Source: Entomortierella parvispora (Eukaryota; Mortierellomycota; Mortierellomycetes; Mortierellales; Mortierellaceae). Taken from it: DNA of 64,000 bases. The stretch spans positions 124,001-188,000 of the forward strand of contig OY752152.1 of the NCBI GenBank assembly GCA_963573315.1, written 5' to 3'. The notes beneath the pieces were generated by a model. That model had not been told where the DNA came from and searched no databases. It worked only from the letters and a program-made list of their open reading frames with translations. Both the position numbers and the translations under genes were made by a program. Each line of letters opens with the position of its first letter. Within the stretch, counting starts at the first letter, position 1. Below are positions 1 through 10,118 of the stretch, in pieces.

Positions 1-2014
1 GGCAACCAAACCAGCGCGATCACTCAAGCTTACCAAGTCCGAACCGTCCAGAATCTCCTTTCCAATTCGAGTAATGGCGCTGGCGGGATAGTTGGTTCGG
101 AACACACCACTGTAATCCTTGTTAAACAAATACGCGCCCTCAGGTGCCTCAAACTGGAGTGAGCGAGACTTGAGTGTCTGGTTGGGGTCAACGATCGAAG
201 CAGGCTTGGGATGAACACCCAAGGGGACCCACCACACAGTTTCGTCATCTTCGGTCTTCACATCGTTGGTCGACAAGTAACGGTGCTGCTCCACAGAGAC
301 GATGCCATCCGCTTCAGTTACATTCAAAACTGGGAGACCAATAACACGGGTCCATGTGTTCATAAATTCGCGAACATCAACCTTGGACTCTTCAGAGAGT
401 GCGTCCCAGAGGTCATTCGTGGTTGCGTTCTTGTACTGGTGCTTTTGGAGATAGCGGCGGATACCGGCCAAAAACACGTCGACTGTCAACCAAGTGGACA
501 ACATGCGGATGACGGAAGCACCCTTGGAGTACGAGATGGCATCAAAGATCTGGTGAATCTCGTGGGGATCGTTGACTGGCACCTCGATCGGGTGAGAGCT
601 GCGGAGGGAGTCCAAAGCGATTCCGCGCTGCATATCATTGACAAGGAAGGTGGGCCAGGTGTCCCACTTGGGGAAAAGATGGTCGACAGCCAAGGTTCCA
701 ACCCAGGTGGCGAATCCCTCGTTGAGCCACAAGTGATCCCACCACTCCATGGTCACCAAGTTGCCAAACCACTGATGGGCAAGTTCGTGCGCGACTGTGG
801 AGGCGACCTGCTCCTTGAACCGCAGATCGGACGTCTTCTCATCAAAGAGCAAGGCCACAGTGCGATAGGTGACAAGACCCCAGTTCTCCATGGCGCCCAT
901 GTCAAAATCCGGGACAGCGATCTGATCCATCTTGGGAAGGGGATAAGCGGCTCCAAAGATCTCCGAGAAATACTCGAGAATCTTGGGCGTGATCTCGACA
1001 GCAAAGCGGCCTTGCTCCTTAAGACCAGGAAGGGTATATACACGGCAGACGACGGGCTTTTCCAGCTTTGTGGTTGTGCTCTCAACGTATTCAAAATCAC
1101 CAACAGCCCAGGCAACGAGCTAAAAGACGATGAGAAATCAAGTAAACGAGGATTGGTTAGTGCTCCCAAACCGAAAAAGAGCAAAACTTGTTGCATTGCG
1201 AATAGTAAGGTTGGGGCATACATAGGTGGACATGATTGGTGTCGTCTCGAAGTGCACTGTCTTTTCCTCGGGCTCCACCTGAGTGATCTGGGCGACAGGC
1301 ATGTTCGAGAGGGCCTCCAATTCTACAGGGACAACCAGCTTGATGGCAAAGGTTGCCTTTGCCGCAGGTTCATCCCAGCAAGGGAAGGCACAGCGAGCAT
1401 CGGTGGCTTCGAACTGAGTGACACCCATGTACTTTGTGTTGCCTTCATCGTCCTTGTAAGAAGAGCGGTAGAATCCATGCATTTTGTCGTTCAAGACTCC
1501 ATCGTAGTTGACGCTCAGAATAGCCTTTCCCTTGGGGAGCTCGGATTCGAAAGTGAACGTCGAGGTCTCGCGATGTTCGTCATAGGTAGTGTTAACAGCC
1601 TCATGACTATGCGGATCAGGACCAAAAATGAAAGTCAGGACAAAGACGCAATAACCCGAGCAAATGGAGCAACCAACCGGGCTCTGTTCGACCAACACTT
1701 ACGTCTTGCCGTCAACCTCGACGCGGGCCCACTTCAAGGTCATCTCTTTGGTGTTGACCTGGATGGTTTTTGTTGGCTCATGGATATTGACACTAAAGAT
1801 AGTCAACACGAAAACATCAAGTTAGCACAAGTGGGTGAAGGGAGCAAGAAAGAGAGAGGGATGGCTGGCATGCGACTTACTCAATCTCGACGTAGCCTCC
1901 AAAGGTGAAGGCCTTCAAGTCTGGCGAGATAGTGACGGTATAGTGCGAGGGGGTGACGTTGGCAGGAAGGACCACGCGGTCAGGATGGGCCGAGGCGCCT
2001 GATTTGTTGCACAT
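1..2014 (-). CDS. M1 zinc aminopeptidase, 3' end beyond window (tandem copy 1)
   Basis: Puromycin-sensitive-type M1 metallopeptidase that removes N-terminal residues from peptides, normally cytosolic. Exons read as 1881-2014, 1703-1792, 1222-1606 and 1-1119. They stay in frame for 576 codons up to the window edge, so about 300 C-terminal residues lie outside. The exopeptidase motif GAMEN and the zinc site HELAHQWFGN followed by NEGFATW are both intact. The start is the ATG whose next residues MCNKSG lead into PDRVVLPANV, which aligns with the start of the neighbouring paralogue; an upstream in-frame ATG (2194) would add 60 residues unlike the family. Intron positions match tandem copy 2, including a conserved 90-nt exon. 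The paralogue lies upstream in the same orientation, 312 bp away. Family assignment is firm; the exact substrate is unknown. Confidence 0.93.
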
Positions 2015-2326
2015 TGTGGATCGGAGAGATTGTGTATGAGATGAAGAGGAGAGAGGGAAAAGAAAAAAGAAAAGACAAGAGGATGGGGGGAGGACAGAAG
2101 AGATGAACAGAAGAGAGAGAGGGAGAGATGAATGAATGAATTGCTTCCAAAAGGGGCATGGAATGATGGCTCCGCAAGGGCGACAACATGCCACGAAAAG
2201 AAGCAGCTCACGCTCGCCCTGCGCGTGCTCTCTGTTTTCCCACGACGCCCCATCGATCCGCAGTCCAAGGGCGAAATTGTTTATTTGTCTTTTGTGCAGG
2301 ACTAGACCACAGCCAACGACACACCT

Positions 2327-5300
2327 CTAGTGGCCGTTCTCCACCAACCACGCCTCCAACGACGGGCCATCGCGCGCAACCCACTTGCCACGGATGCGGA
2401 GGCCCTCCTTGGCCTGCTCCAGGTCTCGGTCAAACTCCTTGACATCCTTGTCCGCAAAGAAGTCTGTCAGGTCCTTGAGGACGGCCTCATCGGCCATGCG
2501 GCTGACTGGGATCTTGACACAGAAGCCAAGCATGCCCATGCTACCTGTAAATCGCTCGTGCAGTGTTGCCCAGTTGCTCTTGATCCAGTCCCACGCAACT
2601 TGACGGGCACCAATGTTCATGGACAGACCAGAGAGGATGTAGGGCATGTCCTGGGATCGGACCTCGCTGGACAACACAAACTCGAAAACGCGCTGGATCA
2701 TCTCTTGGCCGTGGACAGCAGCACCGAGAGCCACCAAGGTCATCGATTGCTGGTCTTGTTTAGGCGTGGTTCGGTAGTAGTTGAGGATTTGGTCAAGCTC
2801 TTTGACTCCTCCATGTGTCAATGCAATTTCAAAAGCCGTACGGCGGGTAGAGGGGTGAAGGACAGCGTCCTGGTCAGCACCTTCCTCCATGAAGAGAGCA
2901 TACCGTCTCAGGCCCTCCTTTACTGTAGCTTCGTGTTCTGACTTTCCTGCAGTGGAGAGGATGGCGCCACGAAGACGCGTGGTGAGGTAATCCTCATTTT
3001 CAGGGAACTCCCAGCCCAACTCGTGCACCAGTTTGTCAACCAGATCGCGTTGGAAGTGCTTCACACCCTCATAGGTACGATCATTGACACTGAAGAGCTG
3101 CATGATGTTGTCCAGCTTTCCGAGCAAGAGGCTCCAAACACTATTGAACAAGAAGAATACATATAAAGGTCAATAACAGGTCAAGATTCTCGGCAGAAGA
3201 GCTGTGATATCGTCCCTTGTGCCTAAACAAAGAGGTACTCACACGAAGGACTCTTCGTTTTTGTAGTATTGAATCAAATCCAGCATACGCTTGACACTTC
3301 CATGTCCAGATGTAGCCAAGCTAGACTGATCTGCCAACACACCAGCACGATCCGAAACAGTCAGGTCGGGATGACCAGCCAAGATAGCCTGACCGATCTT
3401 GCGGATGGACTCAGCAGAGTAATTGGTGCGGAAAACACCCGAATAGTGTTTGTTGACCAAGAAGAAAGAGGACTCGCCATCCTTCGTTTGTGGGACCTCG
3501 AATGTCAAACTGCGAGTCGTCAAGGTTTGGTTGGCATCCTTGATGGAAGCTGGCTTAGGGTGGATACCCATGGGGATCCACCAAACAGTCTGGTCCTCGT
3601 CCTCCTTGACGTCGTTCGTGGACAGGAAACGATGTTGCTCCACCTTGACCAGTCCATCTGCCTCCTCAACGCTCAGAATGGGAATTCCAATGACACGCGT
3701 CCAAGTGTTCATGAACTCGCGGACATCAACCTTGGACTCTTCAGAAAGTGCATCCCACAGGTCATTCGTGGTCGCGTTCTTGTACTGGTGCTTTTTGAGG
3801 TAGCGGCGGATTCCGGCCAAAAACACATCGACTGTCAACCAGGTGGACAACATACGGATGACGGAAGCACCCTTGGAGTACGAGATGGCATCAAAGATCT
3901 GGTGGATCTCATGAGGATCGGCGACCGGCACCTCGATCGGGTGAGAGCTGCGAAGAGAGTCCAAAGACAATCCTTGCTGGTATTCGCCCACGACAAAGTT
4001 GGACCAGGTATCCCAGGATGGGAAGAGATGATCGACGGCCAAGGTGCCGACCCAGGTGGCGAATCCTTCGTTGAGCCACAAGTGATCCCACCATTCCATG
4101 GTGACCAAGTTGCCGAACCACTGATGAGCAATCTCGTGAGCAACCACATACGCCACCTGCTCTTTGTAGGAAGCAGCCGAGGTCTTGGGGTCGTAAAGGA
4201 GTGCTGTGGTGCGGTAGGTGATCAGACCCCAGTTCTCCATTGCACCGGCATCGAAATCAGGAACTGCGATATGGTCAAGCTTGGTCAAGGGGTACGCGAT
4301 TCCGAAGATCTCTGCAAAGTATTCCAGGATCTTTGGTGTGATCTCGAGCGCAAAGCGACCCTGCTCCACGAGTCCTGGAAGGGTGTAAACTCTGCACACG
4401 ACTGGGGTCTCGAGCTTGGTTGTCGTGGTCTCAATGTACTCAAAATCACCAACAGCAAAGGCGACAAGCTAAATAACAAAAAAAAAAAAAGAATGGGTTA
4501 CACAATTTTTGCGTGAGAAAGAAATGTACGGAGTTTTCTTTTGTGTTTGAAACACCAACACAACTGGCGACAACTGACGGCTGCCCCAATGGAGTGCCAC
4601 TTACGTAGGTGGACATGATGGGTGTCTTCTCAAAGTACACGGTCTTGACATCCGGCTCTACAGCGGTCATCTCCTTGATGGGCGTGTTGGACAAAGCCAC
4701 CAAGTCGAATGGAATGACAAGAGCGACTGAAAACGTGGCCTTGCAAGAAGGCTCATCCCAACAAGGGAAGGCCTGTCGAGCCGAAGTTGCCTCGAATTGC
4801 GTGACCGCCATGTGCTTAGTGTTGCCGTCCTTGTCCTTGTATTGGGATCTGTAAAAGCCATTCATACGGTCATTCAATTCTCCCGTGAATTCCAGGTCAA
4901 GAACAGCAGACCCCTTTGGAAGTTCACGGGGGAAGGTAAACGTGACAACTTCGGAGGCAGTGGTCTCAATGCTTGTTGCCTTGTAACTAACGATAGGGTT
5001 GAGAGGGGGATTAGCAGGCACGCCGAGATATACATCAGCTAATCATCTAAGGGGTCATCTTACGTTTCTTCGCCAATGATAACGGACGCCGTGTCAACGA
5101 CAAGGGCCTTGGCGTTCACTTGAATGGTAGAAGTTTGCTCATGAATAGCGACACTAGTTTCATCAAGACAAAGAAAATTGAGAAAAGATATTGGATTGCG
5201 GCGGATTCTTGTCTGCGTCTGCATCTGCGGGTGCGATTCCTTACGTAATAGCTGCTTCACCCTTCAAGACAAAGGTCTCTAAGTTTGGGGTCAGCTTAAG

Positions 5301-5354
5301 GTCATAATGCACGGGACTGACATTTGTGGGGAGAACGATGCGGTCGGGAGCCAT
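2327..5354 (-). CDS. M1 zinc aminopeptidase, complete (tandem copy 2)
   Basis: Complete M1 aminopeptidase of 873 residues from five exons (5245-5354, 5064-5153, 4605-4986, 3243-4468, 2327-3140). The sum is 874 codons with stop, which supports the splice model. Seen directly: an N-terminal beta domain, GAMEN near residue 269, HEIAH near 305 and the third zinc ligand Glu near 328 in NEGF, the canonical HEXXH-X18-E spacing. The C-terminal helical ERAP1-like region follows, ending in a short acidic and aromatic tail. No signal peptide is visible, so a cytosolic peptidase is expected. The gene is a tandem duplicate of the partial gene downstream. Catalytic-region nucleotides are nearly identical in places, while the N-terminal exons have diverged clearly. 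Confidence 0.95.
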
Positions 5355-5766
5355 GGTGGTACTGTGGCGGGGTGTGAGGTTGCTATGTAAGAGATGAAGA
5401 AAAGTGGAAGAGAAGAAAAGAGATGCTTCTTTATGTTTCTTGAAGCGTGCGACAATTCAGCCCCAAAGTCGCTTGGCTCTTGGCAGACGGAGCCCACGCG
5501 GCGTTCGTTGTGTTTGTTTGTACACGATGCGTGTGAATTTTGTAACTCGTGTCGTTTTCGCGCATTGTTTGCCGAGCATTAATAAATCTTTGTTGCTCTG
5601 TTGGTCGAAAAGGTTGCGAACAGGTTTCCTTTCTCAACATCCATGGTGGGCGGCTAGAACCCAAGATCGAGTCTGAAGGGACAGAAATGGCTAAAGGAAG
5701 CGTTTTATTGGCACAATGTTGCGTGCGCTGCTATATACATGAAGGTGGCGTTGCGCGTCTTGGCAT
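5355..5766. other. Spacer upstream of M1 copy 2
   Basis: 412-bp spacer between the M1 aminopeptidase start and the CipC-like stop. It should hold the M1 promoter and the CipC 3' untranslated region. I see no repeat, RNA gene or conserved ORF. Confidence 0.5.
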
Positions 5767-6057
5767 CTACGCGTATCGGGCGTCGTAGATCCTCTCCGCA
5801 TTCTGTCTGGCTTGCGATTGAGCCTTTTCGCGGTCGATAAAGTTAAGGCCCTTGGTCTCGATTAACTTGTCGGCCTCGGCGCCTGCGAGGCCTGCAAATA
5901 CCTCCTTGGTGAACTGGTGCTTGTTGTCGGTACCGGCCTCGTGCTGCTTCATGACCTCGTAAGCGGCAGCACCCGCGATGAGCTCGTGGGACCAAGAGGC
6001 CTTGTTGCTCGCCTGGTTGTTGTAAACCTCGTCGTGGTGGGCGTCAAATCCAAACAT
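5767..6057 (-). CDS. CipC-like stress/antibiotic-response protein (DUF3759)
   Basis: Small single-exon protein of 96 residues, the usual size for this family. It starts MFGFDAHHDEVYN and has the family pattern of SWSHELIAGAAAYEVMK, then a charged helix with FTKEVFAGLAGAEADKL and a C-terminal DREKAQSQAR stretch. CipC proteins were described in Aspergillus as induced by concanamycin; the molecular role is unknown and they are often abundant in stress or host contact. No signal peptide or membrane segment is seen, so it is probably cytosolic. A TATA box 60 bp upstream suggests a strong, inducible promoter. Codon choice is strongly biased to C-ending codons, consistent with high expression. Confidence 0.88.
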   Translation of the reverse strand: MFGFDAHHDEVYNNQASNKASWSHELIAGAAAYEVMKQHEAGTDNKHQFTKEVFAGLAGAEADKLIETKGLNFIDREKAQSQARQNAERIYDARYA

Positions 6058-6115
6058 GATGAATTGTGAGAAGGAAGAGGAAGGGTTACATTGTCCTTTC
6101 GATTGAGCACTCTGC

Positions 6116-6122
6116 TTATATA
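6116..6122 (-). promoter_or_regulatory. TATA box of the CipC-like gene
   Basis: On the minus strand this reads TATATAA, in the context CCCTATATAAGCAG, about 60 bp before the CipC-like ATG. Clear TATA boxes are not obvious at most other genes here. Confidence 0.6.
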
Positions 6123-6900
6123 GGGGCTAGGCCCCTTTCGCCGCCTAAACCCCTAAACCGCTGGCTGAATGAGGGATTTTTTTTGTCCAATCTTAAGAAA
6201 CACCCGTGAGGGCAACGCAGGACAAAGAGGACCAAGACTTCAAGACAAGAAACTGTTTGTCGCTCCTGCAATTCCATTGGAGTGCTTTGAAACCTGATTA
6301 AAATTATTCCGGATGCTTTATTCTTTATCCTCACTCACAAGGGTTTACACTGATTGGCCCTCTCAATGGGCCTTCATGGCGTAAGCGACTCTGTCACCTG
6401 AAACCAAGTATGCTTTGCACGAATGGCAGTGCGGTCAGTGCAACTCTGCCTCAGATCCCATCCATGTGGAAGTCACCACAACAGCAGGGACAGTAGGAAG
6501 TAACCGGGGCAAAAACAGTGGCCAGCGCTGGAGTTCCATGAAGAACATGCTCAAGATCAAGGCCAGCAGTGGCCGATGATTAATTTTTGTCTGCGAATCT
6601 TTTTTTTTACGGATCCTTGTAGTTACCCATTTTTTTACCCCTTTCTTCGCCCTGGGCCATGTGTATCATAGACAAACAACGATTTTTTTTTTGAAAGACT
6701 CGTTTTGTGGGCGAGGGGTTTTTGTTGTTCAGACCAGGCGATTTATTGATCCAAAGGGGGATAACGGGCTTGTTAAGCGATTTTTTTATTTCAAGTCCAA
6801 AGGAGCGAAACAGATCCTTAAATCCTTCTCCTAACCTTTTTTCATTCTTGACTGTGGATGTCGCCGGTGAGGCAAGGGCCACAACCCTTTCGGACAGATT

Positions 6901-7324
6901 TGTCTATTTGTCGTCCAGTCCGACAGTCCAGTCCGACAGTCCTTTGCTTGTCGTCCGGTTCTCTTATTTGCATCCGATGCTCTTTTCTTTATCGTCTGAT
7001 TCTAACGAATCTCTTATTCAATTGTTGGTCGGATGCCAATGTCGCATAGCACAGCAATCAGTTTAACCGTCCATCCAAAAAAAAGGGCCAAGCAAGTCCA
7101 TAATTGGTTATTTGTGGTGCATGACCAGGGCGCGGTGCGTGGGAATGAATTTGATCTAAGGAACAGGACTTGCCACGTCAATGTCGCACAGTACTGTACA
7201 GCAATCAGTTCAACCGTCCATCTGGCACAAACATTTGAATGTGAACTCCATTAGAATCGGACGACAAATAAGAGAGCACCGGACGACAAGCAAAGGACTG
7301 TCGGACTGGACGACAAATAGACAT
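6901..7324. repeat. Inverted repeat pair, MITE-like
   Basis: The segment 6901-6976 and the reverse complement of 7257-7324 match along almost their whole length (shared core TTTGTCGTCCAGTCCGACAG). The left arm carries an extra 13-bp duplication. The spacer holds a direct repeat: a block containing GTCGCA, CAGCAATCAGTT and ACCGTCCATC occurs near 7043-7074 and 7183-7222. No coding capacity is seen. It resembles a non-autonomous DNA transposon, but no target-site duplication was confirmed. Confidence 0.55.
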
Positions 7325-7387
7325 CTCCCTGTACTGTAGTCTACAATCAGCTGAAATCTCGTGAATGTGAGCACAAACACTGCCTGG

Positions 7388-7480
7388 TCATCGGGGTGAA
7401 GCTTGAACGTGAGCACAAATTACTATCTCCTTGAACACAGCCTGAATGTGAGCACAAATTACCACAGCTTGAACACAGCA
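7388..7480. repeat. Short direct repeats (GAGCACAAATTAC-type)
   Basis: Several imperfect repeats of about 30 bp with the core TGTGAGCACAAATTAC and TTGAACACAG lie side by side, with a further related unit near 7363-7380. The spacing is irregular. The rest of the spacer from 6130 to 7717 holds no recognisable gene. Confidence 0.5.
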
Positions 7481-7717
7481 ATGGAGCACCTCAAAGGAAC
7501 CCCGAAATTTCCTGTCACGTCGATTTTTTGGTCTCGATCGATGCTCCTTTGCAAGAGGACACAACGTACTTCGTTCCACGTCCAGGCGATGACTCTTATC
7601 CTTCTGTTACTACACCAAGATGAATTTTTATTTTTTTTTATTTTGGCTTGTGATCAAGAATGGCAAAAAAAAAAGTTGAACAGCTGGACAAAACGGGCGA
7701 AGATAAACAAGAGGCCT

Positions 7718-8098
7718 TTAAAAATCATCGTGTGTAAAAGTGGGAAAATATCTGTCGAGCACCGTGTGAACACTTGGATTCTCAAGAGATCGCAAGTAAT
7801 CCATCATCTCTTGCTTGATTCTCGTATTATCGGTGACAAACAAAAGGTAAATGAATCCATTAAGAGTTAAGATGTGGTCCATCTCATATCCCGGAGCTCC
7901 TGTTATACGCAATGCATCGAGTAAATCCTTCGCATTGCTGCTTAAAATTGTTCCCTGTATAATTTCATAACGAGAGTGGCCCCTCATGAAGTAGTCCCTC
8001 ATGATGCCCTTCAACATTGCAACATCTTCCATTGATACATCGGTGATGAGTTCATGAGATAACCTGTCAGCACAATTGATGAATTCGTCGATACTCAT
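7718..8098 (-). CDS. Hypothetical protein, 126 aa
   Basis: Single open frame coding for an acidic, helix-rich protein that begins MSIDEFINCADRLSHEL and ends FTHDDF. Composition is protein-like (regular hydrophobic spacing, no low complexity), which is why it is listed despite no recognised family. No signal peptide or membrane segment is visible. It sits alone in a repeat-rich spacer, so it could be a small orphan gene or a fragment of a larger one. Translation has not been tested here. Confidence 0.4.
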   Translation of the reverse strand: MSIDEFINCADRLSHELITDVSMEDVAMLKGIMRDYFMRGHSRYEIIQGTILSSNAKDLLDALRITGAPGYEMDHILTLNGFIYLLFVTDNTRIKQEMMDYLRSLENPSVHTVLDRYFPTFTHDDF

Positions 8099-8982
8099 TG
8101 AATTGGGCTTATACTATTATTTGATAAAAATTGTATGAAGACAAGAATTAGATAAAGACATAAGTTATTATAATACAAGACGGGCAGGAGGCACAACTAA
8201 TATTATGATTAGCGTAAGTGTCTTTGTCTTTGCCAATCGCTGCCAGCAACACATTGGCTCAATTCGTCGTCATGTATGATTGCGGGATCCTGATGAACAT
8301 TGGATGGCAACAAAGGCTGGCCAATGTCGGGGAAAAGATGCCAAACCCACTTCACTGAAAACAATTCGCAGAATAATAATCACTAGTGGGTGTGAGGTAG
8401 AAGAAATGAAATAGAAATCGCTAACTAAATGATTCATTACCTTGGCCTGGATGTGAATGACTGTTTGGAGAGAATTCTGGCTGGAGGGTAAAAAGCATTT
8501 CAAAAAGATATTGTCACCAAAACCGTGGGCTCCAGGACAATCCACCTTAATAATTCTCTTATTGGCTGGAGTTGAGAGCCAAAACTCGTTCCACGCGCTC
8601 CCACGCTCCTTTCTTCCGCGCTCCTTGTTCCCACCACGTTCCCACCACGCCCTCTTCACACATCGCCAACCAGACAACCTCTTGCACCTACACATTTACA
8701 TCCATTCCGCTTTTACATCACCTTGTCATCTGGTTGTGTGTTTGGCCCCACACATCCCATTGCTGATTGCGGGCAGTTTGTGCACATAGTTTCGTCCAGT
8801 GACGTAATTATGGCGCAGATTCTCCTCCTTCAAACCGTGCGGTCTCCAATTGTGCTCCCTAACCTCTTGTCAAATCCTCTAGTCATCACCCTCAGCCAGT
8901 CATCCACCCTCGGTCATCCACCGTCATCTACCCCTTCGTCATCCACTCTTGTCATCACCCACAACAGATATACCCAAAAACA
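8099..8982. other. Gene-free spacer before the CRN fragment
   Basis: No convincing gene. The last 130 bp are rich in CATCCACC and TCATC pyrimidine motifs and lead directly into a CRN-type start codon, so this part may be an old CRN promoter. Confidence 0.4.
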
Positions 8983-9042
8983 ATGACCAACAATAGCAAC
9001 AACATCACTCTTTTCTGCCTCGTGGATGGAGAGGCAACATAG
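8983..9042 (+). pseudogene. Truncated Crinkler (CRN) header fragment
   Basis: An ATG opens a peptide beginning MTNNSNNITLFCLVDGEA, which closely resembles the first residues of the complete CRN protein at 26.7 kb (MADNLFTLFCVVDDQA) and the usual start of fungal CRN headers. The frame stops after 19 codons and the expected ubiquitin-like header does not follow in any frame. It is therefore read as the 5' end of a CRN gene cut by rearrangement. An unusual intron immediately after the start cannot be excluded. Confidence 0.5.
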
Positions 9043-10118
9043 AAGAGTTCGATTTCCCAAAGGAACGGCGAAGTGGACAGGCCATTGTTAAGACTGTCTT
9101 GATCCACTCCCATGAGGATGCCGTCCTTTGTAATTTCACCTCCACCCTTCTTCTCGTCATCTGGATTCACAGATGGAGTCCCTTGGAAGGGGAGGAATAA
9201 TGGTTAGCGATGTCGAATACAATGAAAACTGAAGCTCATTTATTCGACACCGACAAAGGACTCTGGATGTCCCACCCGTCCCGCCCTTTGAGTAGATAGA
9301 GAGTCCCTTGTACATGTACATTGTACAGTAGTCCTTTTTTTGGAGTCACGTGAGATCGTTAAAGAAAGATACATGTACTGTATCCCAAGGTCATGATTCC
9401 TAATTTGCATCATGATTTGTGATTTTGATCACGTGATAAAGCAGTATTTTTTTCTTTCACTTGATGACTCCAATAAAATACTGGTCAGTATGTCCAGGCA
9501 AAGCGCCGTTGAACAGATGCAACATGGTACGTCTAGCAAGCAAGCAGGACTGAGGCGCGACAAAAAGTGCGCGACCACAAAAGCCTAACGAGCGGGACCT
9601 TCTTTTTCAGAGAGGCAAAGATCAAGAAGACAAATAGACCAAGGGTCATTGCCATTGTTCGAGCACCCGCGGCTGCACACGATTGATTCACAGCAATCCA
9701 ATGGACACACGCTCACAAGCAAGGACGACAGCCGAAAACACCTCTCTCCTGGCGTAGGATAACATGATACGAAGCAGCTGTCGTCCAAGTCCGTCTAATA
9801 GGTCATAATTAGAACACATTTGAGGTCAGCGCTCTTGGAGCGATCTCATCCGCTTGCGGACTCATAGTCCTCAAAGTGCTCAGCGGATGCGTGTGCTCTC
9901 GTAGACACAGGTGCTACGCGACGTCAATTGACGCGAACTCGTGTAAAGATAGACAGATAGACAGACGCGTCTCCTGGCAAAAGAAGATCAAGAGTCCGCA
10001 AGAACGGTCTGCCACCTGGATCAAGGTTGTCAGTCTCAGAGGAGACCAGAATGGCGGATAAAAGAGGAAGAGAATAATCATCGCAACGACGGGTTCCCAA
10101 TGGCACTGATTTTTATTT
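9043..10118. other. Gene-free spacer left of the Crypton
   Basis: No supported gene. A weak inverted pair TGTCGAATA/TATTCGACA lies near 9212-9249. Otherwise only short unrelated ORFs are present. Confidence 0.4.

Noticed and set aside
211..1908. Long plus-strand open frame of 565 codons
   Set aside because: It is the antisense of the M1 aminopeptidase exons, crosses their introns and has no recognisable domain.
3269..4516. Long plus-strand open frame of 415 codons
   Set aside because: Antisense shadow of the second aminopeptidase; its sequence parallels the shadow over the first copy only because the genes are duplicates.
7388..7480. Spaced repeats resembling a CRISPR array
   Set aside because: Repeats are imperfect, few and irregularly spaced, and the genome is eukaryotic.
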